A DNA stretch of 64,000 nt from Sorangium cellulosum So ce56. Lineage in GTDB: Bacteria > Myxococcota_A > Polyangia > Polyangiales > Polyangiaceae. The notes below the pieces were generated by a model, which ran no database searches, had not been told where the DNA came from, and was given only the letters and a program-made list of their open reading frames with translations. Shown in pieces: positions 27,214 through 37,430 of the stretch (positions are counted from its first letter, which is position 1; each line of letters begins with the position of its first letter). The stretch covers positions 9,679,001-9,743,000 of the forward strand of contig NC_010162.1 in assembly GCF_000067165.1 (NCBI RefSeq), written 5' to 3'. The translations under genes and the position numbers were made by a program.

Positions 27214-27777
27214 ATGTCGCTCATCAACACCCGCATCAAACCGTTCAAGGCCACCGCGTTCCACCAGGGGAAGTTCGTGGACGTCTCGCACGAGTCGGTC
27301 CTCGGCAAGTGGTCGCTCTTCGTGTTCTACCCGGCGGACTTCACCTTCGTGTGCCCGACCGAGCTCGAGGACCTCGCGGACCTCCACGGCGAGTTCCAGA
27401 AGCTCGGCGTCGAGATCTACGGCGTCTCCACGGACACGCACTTCGCGCACAAGGCGTGGCACGACACGTCCGCGGCGATCAAGAAGGTCAAGTACCCGCT
27501 CGTCGGCGATCCGACCGCCACCCTCTCGCGCAACTTCGGCGTGCTCATCGAGGAGGAGGGCCTCGCGCTCCGCGGCTCGTTCCTCGTGAACCCCGACGGC
27601 GTCATCAAGGTCTACGAGATCCACGACCTCGGCATCGGCCGCAGCGCGGCGGAGATGCTCCGCAAGGTCAAGGCGGCCCAGTACGTCGCCACGCACCCGG
27701 GCGAGGTCTGCCCGGCGAAGTGGGACGAGGGCGCGAAGACCCTCAAGCCGTCGCTCGATCTCGTCGGCAAGATCTGA
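27214..27777 (+). CDS. ahpC: Alkyl hydroperoxide reductase subunit C (peroxiredoxin)
   Basis: This 187-residue 2-Cys peroxiredoxin reduces hydrogen and organic peroxides in the cytoplasm. Peroxidatic Cys47 lies in DFTFVCPTE and resolving Cys166 in GEVCPAKW; both match E. coli AhpC (46 and 165) closely, and the length is identical to the E. coli protein. AGAGGAAAAGAGA before ATG 27214 is a clear ribosome-binding site. The gene is followed by a strong hairpin and then ahpF. Confidence 0.97.
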   Translation: MSLINTRIKPFKATAFHQGKFVDVSHESVLGKWSLFVFYPADFTFVCPTELEDLADLHGEFQKLGVEIYGVSTDTHFAHKAWHDTSAAIKKVKYPLVGDPTATLSRNFGVLIEEEGLALRGSFLVNPDGVIKVYEIHDLGIGRSAAEMLRKVKAAQYVATHPGEVCPAKWDEGAKTLKPSLDLVGKI

Positions 27778-27782
27778 GGCGT

Positions 27783-27817
27783 TCGGGCGTCGCCGCGCGT
27801 GCCGCGGCGACGCCCGA
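27783..27817 (+). promoter_or_regulatory. Hairpin between ahpC and ahpF
   Basis: Fifteen-bp perfect stem (TCGGGCGTCGCCGCG with its complement) and a 5-base loop CGTGC, starting six bases after the ahpC stop. No U run follows, so it is likelier an mRNA-processing or stability element, or a partial terminator, that lets ahpC exceed ahpF. The mechanism is inferred. Confidence 0.6.
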
Positions 27818-27872
27818 CATCTCTCGTGACTCGCCTCGTGACCCGCTCGTATTCGCCGGAAGGAACGCAGCC

Positions 27873-29435
27873 ATGCTCGAAGACTCCATCAAGACCCAGC
27901 TCCGCGACGTCCTCGGACGGCTGACCCGTCCCGTCGCGGTCACCGCCTTCGTCGACGACTCGCAGGGGTCGGAGGAGATGCGCGCGCTCCTGCGCGACGT
28001 CGCGAGCGCCTCGTCCCTCGTCGAGCTCCACGAGCGGCGCGAGGGCGCCGAACGCACGCCGTCGTTCGGCATCCACTCCCCTGGCGAGGAGCCGCGCGTC
28101 ATCTTCGCGGGGCTCCCGCTCGGTCACGAGCTCACCTCGCTGATCCTCGCGCTCCTGCACGTCGGCGGCCATCCGCCGCGGGTGAGCGCCGAGGCGCTCG
28201 AGCAGATCGCGCGGATCGACGGCGAGCTTCGGTTCGAGACCTACTTCTCTCAATCGTGCCAGAACTGCCCCGACGTCGTGCAGGCGCTGAACCTGATGGC
28301 GGCCAAGAACCCGAGGGTTCGCCACGTCGCCGTCGATGGCGCCCTCTTCCAGGGCGAGGTCGAGCAGCGGAAGATCATGGCCGTGCCGACCGTCTTCCTG
28401 AACGGCGAGCCCTTCGGCCAGGGTCGGATGGAGATCGAGCAGATCCTCGCCAAGCTCGACGACGGCTCCGCCGTGAAGAAGCGCGCCGAGGCGCTCGACC
28501 AGCGCAAGCCGTTCGACATGCTCATCGTCGGCGGCGGGCCCGCCGGCGCTTCGGCGGCCATCTACGCGGCGCGCAAGGGCCTCGACACCGGCATCGTCGC
28601 CGAGCGCTTCGGCGGGCAGGTGATGGACACCCTCGCCATCGAGAACCTCATCTCGGTCGTGGAGACCGACGGGCCCAAGCTCGCGGCGGCGCTCGAGCAA
28701 CACGTGCGCGCGTACCCCGTGGAGCTCCTCAAGCACGAGCGCGTCACGTCGATCACCCCCGGCTCACCGTTCGAGCTGCGCCTGGCGAGCGGCGCCACGC
28801 TCCGCGCGAAGAGCGTCGTCCTGGCGACGGGCGCCCGGTGGCGCGACATGAACGTCCCCGGCGAGGCCGAGTACCGGACCAAGGGCGTGACGTACTGCCC
28901 GCACTGCGACGGGCCGCTGTTCAAGGGCAAGCGAGTGGCCGTCATCGGCGGCGGCAACTCCGGCGTCGAGGCGGCGATCGATCTCGCGGGCGTGGTCGGC
29001 CACGTCACCCTGCTCGAGCTCGCCCCCGCCCTCCGCGCCGACGCGGTCCTCGTTCGCAAGCTCAAGAGCATGCCCAACGTCGAGATCGTCACGCGCGCGC
29101 GCACGACCGAGGTGGTGGGCGACGGGCAGAAGGTCGTCGGGCTCCGCTGGGAGCACACCGAGACGAAGGAGCAGCACCAGATCGAGATCGCGGGCGTGTT
29201 CGTGCAGATCGGCCTGCTCCCCAACACCGGGTTCATCAAGGGGACGGTGGAGCTCAACGGCCTCGGCGAGGTCGTCGTCAACGACCGCGGGCAGACGTCG
29301 GTGCCCGGCCTCTTCGCCGCCGGCGACATGACGACCACGCCGTTCAAGCAGATCGTCGTCGCCCTCGGCGACGGCGCGAAGGCCGCCCTCGGGGCCTTCG
29401 AGTACCTCATCCGCGCCACCGCGCCGGCGGAGTGA
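27873..29435 (+). CDS. ahpF: Alkyl hydroperoxide reductase subunit F
   Basis: This 520-residue flavoprotein passes electrons from NADH to AhpC. The N-terminal tandem thioredoxin-fold domain has the CxxC pair Cys129/Cys132 (SQSCQNCPDV), at the same numbers as in E. coli AhpF. The C-terminal thioredoxin-reductase-like part has the FAD site DMLIVGGGPAGASAAIYAAR, the second redox pair in YCPHCDGP (Cys342/Cys345), the NAD(P)H site VAVIGGGNSGVEAAID and the FAD-closing GLFAAGDMTTTPFKQ. AGGAA lies before ATG 27873. Co-transcribed with ahpC. Confidence 0.97.
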   Translation: MLEDSIKTQLRDVLGRLTRPVAVTAFVDDSQGSEEMRALLRDVASASSLVELHERREGAERTPSFGIHSPGEEPRVIFAGLPLGHELTSLILALLHVGGHPPRVSAEALEQIARIDGELRFETYFSQSCQNCPDVVQALNLMAAKNPRVRHVAVDGALFQGEVEQRKIMAVPTVFLNGEPFGQGRMEIEQILAKLDDGSAVKKRAEALDQRKPFDMLIVGGGPAGASAAIYAARKGLDTGIVAERFGGQVMDTLAIENLISVVETDGPKLAAALEQHVRAYPVELLKHERVTSITPGSPFELRLASGATLRAKSVVLATGARWRDMNVPGEAEYRTKGVTYCPHCDGPLFKGKRVAVIGGGNSGVEAAIDLAGVVGHVTLLELAPALRADAVLVRKLKSMPNVEIVTRARTTEVVGDGQKVVGLRWEHTETKEQHQIEIAGVFVQIGLLPNTGFIKGTVELNGLGEVVVNDRGQTSVPGLFAAGDMTTTPFKQIVVALGDGAKAALGAFEYLIRATAPAE

Positions 29436-29476
29436 GCGCCCTCCGGCCGAGGTTCGACGCGCGAGCCCGCCTGCGA

Positions 29477-30379
29477 TCACGAGCTCAGCCACGCCTCGGA
29501 CCGGAGCCGATCGACGAGGAAATCCACGAACGCGCGCACCCTGACCGCCGCCCGCCGGCCCTCCGGGTGGACGACATGGATGGGGACCGGCGGGGGCTCG
29601 TGCGCGGCGAGCACGATCGAGAGGCGCCCGGCGCGCAGCTCCGGGTCGATCTGATACGAGAGCACCCGCGCGAGCCCTCGCCCGGCCACGGCCGCTGCAA
29701 TGGCGACGTCGGCCGTATTGGCGAGGAGCTGCGATGACGGAGAGACCCGCTCGACCCGCGAGCCCGACCCGAACGACCATTCCACCGGGGAGCCCGTCCA
29801 GGAGAAAGCAATGGTGTCGTGACGCGCCAGATCGGCCGGCGCCTCGGGCTCGCCCCGCGCGGCGAGGTACTCCGCCGAAGCGCAGACCACCCGGCGCACG
29901 GAGCCGACGCGGATCGCGCTGAGCGACGAGTCCGGCAGGTGGGCAATCCGGACGGCGACGTCGAGCCCCTCGTCGACCATGTCGACGACGCGGTCGACGA
30001 GCAGCGTCCACGCCGACACGCGCGGATGGAGGGCCAGGAAATCGAAGAGGGCGGGCGCGACGAACATCCGCCCGAACAGGACCGGCGCCGTGACGCCGAT
30101 CTGCCCGCGCAACGCGGTATGGGACCCGGCCGCCGACGCCTCGGCCTCCTCGATCTCACCGAGGATCCGCTTGCAGTCCGCGAGGTACCGGGCGCCCGCC
30201 TCGGTCAGGCGGACGACGCGCGTGGTGCGGTGCAGGAGCCGCGTGCCGATGCGCTCCTCGAGCGCAGAGATGGCCCGGGTCACCGCCGGCGGCGACATGG
30301 ACAGCCGCCGCGCGGCCGGCGCGAAGCCCTCCTCCTCGGCGACGGCGACGAACACGCGCATGGCGTCGAGGCGATCCAT
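29477..30379 (-). CDS. LysR-family transcriptional regulator
   Basis: This 300-residue regulator has the winged helix at residues 3-62 (MDRLDAMRVFVAVAEEEGFA, RRLSMSPPAVTRAISALEERIG, TRVVRLTEAGARYL) and a C-terminal effector domain of the CrgA-like subgroup. No Cys pair of the OxyR type. The start MDRLDAM at 30379 is the family norm. It is divergent from the glutathione transferase gene and very likely controls that operon through the palindrome at 30386-30402. Confidence 0.92.
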   Translation of the reverse strand: MDRLDAMRVFVAVAEEEGFAPAARRLSMSPPAVTRAISALEERIGTRLLHRTTRVVRLTEAGARYLADCKRILGEIEEAEASAAGSHTALRGQIGVTAPVLFGRMFVAPALFDFLALHPRVSAWTLLVDRVVDMVDEGLDVAVRIAHLPDSSLSAIRVGSVRRVVCASAEYLAARGEPEAPADLARHDTIAFSWTGSPVEWSFGSGSRVERVSPSSQLLANTADVAIAAAVAGRGLARVLSYQIDPELRAGRLSIVLAAHEPPPVPIHVVHPEGRRAAVRVRAFVDFLVDRLRSEAWLSS

Positions 30380-30385
30380 CGGATT

Positions 30386-30402
30386 ATTCCAGTTTCTGGA
30401 AT
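30386..30402. promoter_or_regulatory. Perfect LysR-type operator palindrome
   Basis: ATTCCAG TTT CTGGAAT: perfect 7-bp arms with a 3-base spacer, six bases upstream of the LysR gene start and 126 before the GST start. It satisfies the T-N11-A LysR consensus and is AT-rich against its surroundings. Confidence 0.7.
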
Positions 30403-30527
30403 GGTCCCTTGTCAAGGACGAGCATTACCCTTGGCCGCGGGAATGGGCATCCTGGCTCGGCGAGCGCGGGAGCCCCACGCGGACTGCGCCGCTCCCCGCT
30501 GACATCCACAGCCGAAAGGACACCTCG

Positions 30528-31151
30528 ATGACCCTCCCTGCCAGCCCCATCCGCCTCTACCGCTATCCGCTCTCGGGACACGCGCACCGCGTGGAGCTGT
30601 TCCTGTCGCTGCTGAGGCTGCCGTTCGAGAGGGTCGACGTCGACCTGAAGAGCGGCGCTCACAAGACGCCCGAGTTCCTGAGCAAGAACGCGTTCGGTCA
30701 GGTGCCCGTGATCGAGGACGGCGACGTGACGCTGGCCGACAGCAACGCGATCCTCGTGTACCTGGCCGCGCGGTACGACCCGTCGGGGCGCTGGCTCCCG
30801 CGCGATCCGGTGGCGGCGGCGCACGTGCAGCGGTGGCTCTCCGTGGCCGCCGGGCAGCTCGTGGCGGGGCCCGCGGCGGCGCGCGCCGCGAGCGTGTTCG
30901 GCCGCAAGCTGGACGTCGAGCAGGCCAAGGGGATCGCCGCCCAGCTCTTCGCGGTGATCGACCAGCACCTCGCGGACCAGCGGTTCCTGGCCGGCGACGA
31001 GCCGACCCTCGCGGACATCGCGATCTACACCTACACGGCGCACGCGCCGGAGGGCGGCGTGTCGCTCGATCCGTACGCGAACCTGCGCGCGTGGCTCGCC
31101 CGCGTGGAGGGGCTGCCCGGCTTCGTGCCGATGAAGAAGGCGCTGTCGTGA
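30528..31151 (+). CDS. Glutathione S-transferase
   Basis: This 207-residue protein has the thioredoxin-like N domain (SPIRLYRYPLSGHAHRVELF, FGQVPVIEDGDVTLADSNAI with the cis-Pro and the Asp-Ser glutathione site) and the helical C domain (ADQRFLAGDEPTLADIAIY, the N-capping box). It conjugates glutathione to electrophiles in the cytoplasm, or acts as a peroxidase. GAAAGGA precedes ATG 30528. Its stop overlaps the GTG start of the next gene (GTGA), so the two are coupled. Confidence 0.93.
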   Translation: MTLPASPIRLYRYPLSGHAHRVELFLSLLRLPFERVDVDLKSGAHKTPEFLSKNAFGQVPVIEDGDVTLADSNAILVYLAARYDPSGRWLPRDPVAAAHVQRWLSVAAGQLVAGPAAARAASVFGRKLDVEQAKGIAAQLFAVIDQHLADQRFLAGDEPTLADIAIYTYTAHAPEGGVSLDPYANLRAWLARVEGLPGFVPMKKALS

Positions 31152-32149
31152 CCTCCCTGCCCGGGTGGACCAGGGAGGGCTCGCCCTATCACCCGGGCGA
31201 GATGGCCGTACAGGCGCGGGCCGGGGCGCGCGAGCGCGCCGAGAGGGCCGGGCGCCGGATCATCCGGGACTTCATGCCCGACCAGCACCGCGAGCTGTTC
31301 GCGCAGCTGCCGTTCCTGCTCGTCGGGGCCCTCGATGCAGAGCGCCGGCCGTGGGCCTCGATCGTCGTGGGGCCGCCGGGGTTCATCTCGTCCCCGGATC
31401 CGCGGACGCTCGCGGTGAACGCTCGCCCGGGAGCCGGCGATGCGCTCGGCCCGCACCTCGTGGCCGGCGCGCCCGTCGGCCTTCTCGGCATCCAGCTGGA
31501 GACCCGCCGCCGAAACCGGATGAACGGGACGATCACCGCGGCCGACGAGCGAGGCTTCGTGGTCGAGGTCGGGCAGAGCTTCGGCAACTGCGCGCAGTAC
31601 ATCCAGGCGCGAGAGCCCGAGCTCGTGAGGGCGCCGGAGGCGGCCGCCGCGCCCCCGGCGCGGGCGGAAGGGCCGGCGCTGTCCGCCGGCGCGGCGGCGC
31701 TGATCCGCCGCACGGACACGTTCTTCATCGCGACCGCGGCGCCGGCCGCGCGGGGAGGCGACGCGATCGAGGGCGCCGACGTGTCCCATCGGGGCGGCAA
31801 GCCGGGCTTCGTGCGCGTGACCGAGGAGGACGGCCACACCGTCCTGACCTCGCCGGATTTCACGGGCAATTTCGCGTTCAACACGCTCGGCAACCTGGCG
31901 CTCTGCCCGCGCGCCGGGGTGCTGTTCGTCGACTTCGCCTCCGGCGGGGTGCTGTCGCTGACCGGCGAGGCCGAGGTGCTCTGGGACGGGCCGGAGCTCT
32001 CGGCCTTCGCCGGCGCCCAGCGGCTCCTGCGGTTCCACGTGGCCGAGGGCGCCTGGCGGGAAGACGCGCTGCCGCTGCGCTGGTCGGCGCCGGTGCCCGC
32101 GCCGCAGCTCGCGGCGACCGGCTCGTGGGAGGACGTGGCGCGCGGGTGA
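31148..32149 (+). CDS. Pyridoxamine 5'-phosphate oxidase-like FMN-binding protein
   Basis: This 333-residue protein belongs to the split-barrel flavin-binding group often found beside GST genes. PFLLVGALDAERRPWASIV and GPPGFISSPDPRTLAV near residues 55-95 match the barrel; a second related half begins about 185 (RRTDTFFIATAA, then VSHRGGKPGFVRV). The start GTG 31148 overlaps the GST stop. It may reduce or oxidise a small electrophile in the same detoxification unit; substrate unknown. Full oxidoreductase fusions of this type with ferredoxin domains exist, but no Fe-S domain is present here. Confidence 0.8.
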   Translation: MTSLPGWTREGSPYHPGEMAVQARAGARERAERAGRRIIRDFMPDQHRELFAQLPFLLVGALDAERRPWASIVVGPPGFISSPDPRTLAVNARPGAGDALGPHLVAGAPVGLLGIQLETRRRNRMNGTITAADERGFVVEVGQSFGNCAQYIQAREPELVRAPEAAAAPPARAEGPALSAGAAALIRRTDTFFIATAAPAARGGDAIEGADVSHRGGKPGFVRVTEEDGHTVLTSPDFTGNFAFNTLGNLALCPRAGVLFVDFASGGVLSLTGEAEVLWDGPELSAFAGAQRLLRFHVAEGAWREDALPLRWSAPVPAPQLAATGSWEDVARG

Positions 32150-32281
32150 CGTCGCGGCCCGCGGGGGCCCGTCCAGGGGAGTTTTGCCCCATCGGGGCGA
32201 TCCGGGGCGGGCCCGGGCGGGTCAGCGTGTGGACGGGCACCTTGAGAACGCGTACGCGTCCTGCATCCTACCGGCGACCTC

Positions 32282-33757
32282 ATGCGACTCGCCAGCAAGC
32301 TCACCCTCGCCCTCGTGCTCGTCATGTGCGCGGCGCTCAGCCTGTATGGCTACCTCTCCGTCCGGCGCGAGCGGGCGCTCTTCGAGGCGGACATGCGGCG
32401 CGACGAGCACCTCATCGGCATCGCGCTCCGCGCGGCGGTGGTCGAGACGTGGCGCCGGGACGGGATGGGGAAGGCGCTCCAGCTGCTCGACGAGATGAGC
32501 GAGCGCGAGGACGGCGTGCGCTTCCGCTGGGTGTGGCTCGACGCGCCGGCCGGGGATCGCTTCGCGCCCGCGCTGCCGGCCGCCGAGATCGAGGAGCTCT
32601 CGCGGGGCACCGAGGTGTTCCGGATCGAGCGCAAGGGCGACAGGAGCGGGCGCTTCTACACGTACGCGCCCGTCGGGGTGGAGCCCGAGCGCGTCGGCGC
32701 CATCGAGATCTCCGAGTCGCTCGAGGAGGAAGAAGCGTACGTCCAGGCGAGCGTGGTCAACACCGTGGCCACCATCATCGCCCTCGCGGCGCTGAGCGGG
32801 CTCCTGGCGATGACCTTCGGGCAGGTCCTCGTCGGGCGCCCGACGCGGCGGCTCGTCGACAAGGCGCGGCGGATCGGGGAGGGCGACCTCGGCGGGCCGC
32901 TGCTCCTGCCGCAGCGCGACGAGCTCGGGCGGATCGCCCACGAGATCAACGCGATGTGCGAGCACCTGGCCGAGGCGCGCGAGCGCGCGGGCCGCGAGAC
33001 GACCGCGCGCATCGCGGCGCTGGAGCAGCTCCGGCACGCGGATCGGCTCACCACCGTGGGCAAGCTGGCGTCGGGGCTCGCGCACGAGCTCGGCACGCCG
33101 CTCAACGTGGTGGGCGGCCGCGCCAAGATGATCGCGCGCGGCCTGCCGCAGGAGGAGGCGGTGGAGAGCGCGCGCATCATCGCCGAGCAGGCGGACCGGA
33201 TGACGAAGATCATCCGGCAGCTGCTGGATTTCGCGCGCCGCCGGGTTGCGCAGAAGACGCCGGCCGATCTCGCGCACATCGCGCGCCAGACGCTGGCGCT
33301 GCTGGAGCCCCTCGCCCGGAAGCGGAGCGTGACGCTCCGCCTCGACGAGGCGAGCGGCGGGGCGGCGCGCGCCGAGGTGGACGCAGGGCAGATGCAGCAG
33401 GTGCTCACGAACCTCATCATGAACGGCATGCAGTCGATGAAGCGGGGCGGCGAGCTCACCGTGCGGGTGGAGCGCGCCCGCGCGCGCCCGCCGGCCGATC
33501 ACGGCGGCGCCGAGGGCGAGCACGTCGCCGTCCGGGTGACCGACGGCGGGGAGGGGGTCGCGCCCGAGAACATCCCCCGCATCTTCGAGCCGTTCTTCAC
33601 CACGAAGGACGTCGGCGAGGGCACGGGCCTCGGGCTGAGCGTTTCCTACGGGATCGTGCGCGAGCACGGGGGCTGGATCGGCCTGGAGAGCGAGCTCGGC
33701 AAGGGCTCGACGTTCACGGTGTACCTCCCGCCGAGCGGCCAGGATGACGCAGGATGA
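32282..33757 (+). CDS. Sensor histidine kinase
   Basis: This 491-residue membrane kinase has a first transmembrane helix at about residues 7-27 and a second around 158-178, with about 130 periplasmic residues between. HAMP follows (VGRPTRRLVDKARRIGEGDL). The H-box GLAHELGTPLN contains His268, and the ATPase has the N-box LTNLIMNGMQS, G1 DGGEGV, F-box PFFTTKDVGEG, and G2 GLGLSVSYG. It is most similar in type to NtrB/ZraS-like kinases and almost certainly pairs with the NtrC-type regulator encoded 125 bases downstream. Confidence 0.93.
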   Translation: MRLASKLTLALVLVMCAALSLYGYLSVRRERALFEADMRRDEHLIGIALRAAVVETWRRDGMGKALQLLDEMSEREDGVRFRWVWLDAPAGDRFAPALPAAEIEELSRGTEVFRIERKGDRSGRFYTYAPVGVEPERVGAIEISESLEEEEAYVQASVVNTVATIIALAALSGLLAMTFGQVLVGRPTRRLVDKARRIGEGDLGGPLLLPQRDELGRIAHEINAMCEHLAEARERAGRETTARIAALEQLRHADRLTTVGKLASGLAHELGTPLNVVGGRAKMIARGLPQEEAVESARIIAEQADRMTKIIRQLLDFARRRVAQKTPADLAHIARQTLALLEPLARKRSVTLRLDEASGGAARAEVDAGQMQQVLTNLIMNGMQSMKRGGELTVRVERARARPPADHGGAEGEHVAVRVTDGGEGVAPENIPRIFEPFFTTKDVGEGTGLGLSVSYGIVREHGGWIGLESELGKGSTFTVYLPPSGQDDAG

Positions 33758-33879
33758 CGCGAGGGGCTGAGGGCGAGGGCGCGCTGGCCGGGGCGGCCGC
33801 CGCGCCGCGGCTGGCCGCGGGCGGGGCGCTGTACTACGCGAGTTATCGAGGAGAGATGGCGGGCGAGCCATCGAGGTGA
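33754..33879 (+). CDS. Possible 41-residue small protein between kinase and regulator
   Basis: An ATG at 33754 overlaps the kinase stop (ATGA), and the frame ends with TGA at 33877-33879, two bases before the regulator ATG. The peptide is Ala/Gly-rich with ALYYASYRGEM near its end and no recognisable domain. The exact tiling suggests it could serve as a coupling ORF, but composition is also what random GC-rich sequence yields. Confidence 0.25.
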   Translation: MTRGAEGEGALAGAAAAPRLAAGGALYYASYRGEMAGEPSR

Positions 33880-33881
33880 CG

Positions 33882-35264
<1,383 letters not shown>

Positions 35265-35697
35265 GAGGGTGGGCGGGGTGGGTCGGGCGACCTGAAGCTC
35301 GAAGCCCACGTCGAGGCGCGGAGGAATACCCCGGGCGGGGAACGACGCCCCACCCCGGAAGGCCCACCGGGGGGTCGCCGCCCGTCCCGCTGCAACCCGC
35401 CTGTCCGTCGCAACCTGGGTCGGCGTCCGCCGCAACCTGGGTCGGCGCCTGCGGCCTCAACCCCGGTCGGTTGCCCCCCCAACCTCGGTCGGTTCCGGCC
35501 ACCCCCCCAACCCCGGTCGGTTCCGGCCAGCCCCCCCAACCTCGGTCGGTTCCGGCCAGCCCCCCAACCCCGGTCGGTTCCGGTCAGCCCCCCAACCCCG
35601 GTCGGTTCCGGCCACCCCAACCCCGGTCGGTTCGGGGCGGCCGCCGTTGGGCGGCACGCGGCCTGCAATACAGGCGTCTCACCAAGGAGAGAGCCCG
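35265..35697. other. Intergenic region holding a tandem array
   Basis: No gene. The 433 bases after the NtrC-type gene are dominated from about 35407 on by the repeat described separately, with a short unrepeated part (35265-35405) before it. The promoter of the following CheY-like gene must lie in or after the array. Confidence 0.5.
35407..35637. repeat. Tandem array with CAACCYCGGTCGGTT core, about nine units
   Basis: Nine units of 21-31 bases share AACC(C/T)(C/G)GGTCGG; the later ones extend it to AACCCCGGTCGGTTCCGGCC followed by six or seven C. The AACC-N6-GGTT dyad is in most units. The unit length varies with the C run. The array lies in the promoter side of the CheY-like gene. It shares the CAACCT(C/G)GGT core with the in-frame array at 50270-50440. 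Confidence 0.85.
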
Positions 35698-36168
35698 ATG
35701 CCCCCCGACTCGATGCGCGGTCTTGCCTCGATCCTGAATACGCCCCCTGAGCCGGTGCCGCGCGTCCACCCCGGCGCGACCCCCATCCGCGTGCTGCTCG
35801 CCGAAGACGACAGGGAGTTGCGGCGGCTCCTCGCCACCGCCCTCCGCCGCGACGGCTACGAGGTCCTGGAGGCGCACGACGCCAAGCACCTCCTCGAGTT
35901 GATGGGCGAAGCGCTCGTCTCCGGGAACGGCGCCCCGGTCGATGTCGTGGTGAGCGACATCCGGATGCCAGGCGCGAGCGGGCTCGATCTGCTCGCCGGG
36001 CTGCGCCGCGACGACTGGACGACGCCGGTGGTCCTCATCACCGCGTTCGGCGACCCGGAGACGCACGCGGAAGCCTACCGCCTGGGCGCCGACGCGGTGC
36101 TCGACAAGCCGCTCGACGTGGACGATCTGCGGATCGTGGTCCAGACCCTCGTCTCGATGCGCGGCTGA
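35698..36168 (+). CDS. Single-domain response regulator (CheY-like)
   Basis: This 156-residue protein is a lone receiver domain after a Pro-rich N-tail of about 28 residues. RVLLAEDD carries the acidic pocket, Asp87 in VVSDIRMPG is the phospho-acceptor, the Thr of LITAFG (about residue 113) and Lys of DKPLD complete the active site. No output domain, so it works by protein contacts or as a phosphate sink. CAAGGAGAG before ATG 35698 is a good site. Close to the NtrC-type regulator but separated by the repeat array. Confidence 0.92.
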   Translation: MPPDSMRGLASILNTPPEPVPRVHPGATPIRVLLAEDDRELRRLLATALRRDGYEVLEAHDAKHLLELMGEALVSGNGAPVDVVVSDIRMPGASGLDLLAGLRRDDWTTPVVLITAFGDPETHAEAYRLGADAVLDKPLDVDDLRIVVQTLVSMRG

Positions 36169-36354
36169 CGCACCACGCCGCTGGGGAGCACCTCGCGATC
36201 ACGGACATCACGAGATGGCGCGCCGGCGGGAGCCTATCGACGAGCACCTGGCCTACACACAACCCTTGTCAGGAGCGCGCCAGTTGACCGCTGGATACGC
36301 TTTCAACATCGTCGTGGAGCAGATCCGTGCGTTCGTGAGTCGCCCGGCGCCGCC

Positions 36355-37380
36355 TCACCCCGCCTCGACCGGCAGTCGGCGCGGCTCCCCCACGCGCTGC
36401 GCCTTCAGCCGCGCCCGCCGCATCTTGTGCCACGCGAGGATCCCCTCGTCCGCGCGCACGAAGCGACACGCGTCGAGATCCGCGTCGCGCGGCTCCGAGG
36501 ACGCGAGCATCCGCTCGTCGCCCGGCTGGATCAGCCAGAACTCCGCCCGCACCCCCAGCCACGCGAGCAGCCGCCCGATCACCGGGATCGGCACGTAGTA
36601 CCGCCCCACGATCGCCGTCCGCTCCGCGTCGATCGGCGCGCACCCTGCCATGCCCACCACGCGCTTCCCGAACGAGAGGCGCAGCACGCCCGGGAAGCGC
36701 ACCTCCATCTCGAACCTCCACCCCCGACGGCCGTCCCAGGGCTCCCCGTCGTCGTGGCGCAGCACCGCCTCGGCACGGATGACGTCGCCCTCCACGCGGA
36801 CCTCGCAAGGGTCGAGCATCGCGCCGACGCCGGGGAACCAGGGGCGGTGCGCGAACGGCAGGTGGTGGAAGTCGAGCATGCCCTCCATCGCGCGCGCGAA
36901 CGGCACGTCCCAGTCCACCGACGCCGTGTGGGCGTGCCGCTCGTCCGGCGGCAGGCCATCGAACCAGGGCACCGGCGGCAGCTCGGCCGGCCGCTCGCCC
37001 CAGAAGAGCCACACGAAGCCCCGGTGCTCCCGCGCCTCGTACCGGGTCAGCGCGAGCGCATCCCCCGCGCCGCGCGCGCTCGCGCCGCGCCCCTCGCACG
37101 GGATCGCGACGCAGCGCCCGTCCGAGGCGAACCGGAAGCCGTGGTACGGGCACTCGATCGCCCCGTCCACGACCCGCCCGAGGCCGAGGTCCGCGCCGCG
37201 GTGCGGGCAGCGCGCCCGCGCCGCGACCAGGGCGCCGCGCTCGTCCCTGAACAGCACGAGCCGCGTCCCGAAGCGCTCGACGGCGACCGGCCGCTTGCCC
37301 ACGCAGGCCGCGTCCGCGATGATGTACCAGGCGCCCTCGACGAACGCGCCGCGCCCTTCCTCGATGCCGTGCTTTCGCAT
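36355..37380 (-). CDS. Rieske 2Fe-2S oxygenase-like protein
   Basis: This 341-residue protein has a Rieske domain at residues 15-110: CPHRGADLG with Cys58/His60 and ECPYHGFRF with Cys77/His80 form the [2Fe-2S] site, with 16 residues between His60 and Cys77. The C-terminal catalytic part has HHLPFAHRPWFPG, where the two-His-one-carboxylate iron site of ring-hydroxylating oxygenase alpha subunits is expected (ligand Asp uncertain). GGAGGAGC upstream supports ATG 37380. It is divergent from an AraC regulator gene 51 bases away, which probably controls it. Likely hydroxylates or demethylates a small aromatic or sterol-like substrate. Confidence 0.85.
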   Translation of the reverse strand: MRKHGIEEGRGAFVEGAWYIIADAACVGKRPVAVERFGTRLVLFRDERGALVAARARCPHRGADLGLGRVVDGAIECPYHGFRFASDGRCVAIPCEGRGASARGAGDALALTRYEAREHRGFVWLFWGERPAELPPVPWFDGLPPDERHAHTASVDWDVPFARAMEGMLDFHHLPFAHRPWFPGVGAMLDPCEVRVEGDVIRAEAVLRHDDGEPWDGRRGWRFEMEVRFPGVLRLSFGKRVVGMAGCAPIDAERTAIVGRYYVPIPVIGRLLAWLGVRAEFWLIQPGDERMLASSEPRDADLDACRFVRADEGILAWHKMRRARLKAQRVGEPRRLPVEAG

Positions 37381-37430
37381 GATGCTCCTCCGATCGCCCG
37401 GAAGCCTGGTGCCGGCCCGGCCGGGGAGCA

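Noticed and set aside
35407..35637. Repeat array considered as CRISPR or coding Pro-rich repeats
   Set aside because: Spacing is only a C run of varying length, with no unique spacers and no start codon or ribosome-binding site for a coding frame.
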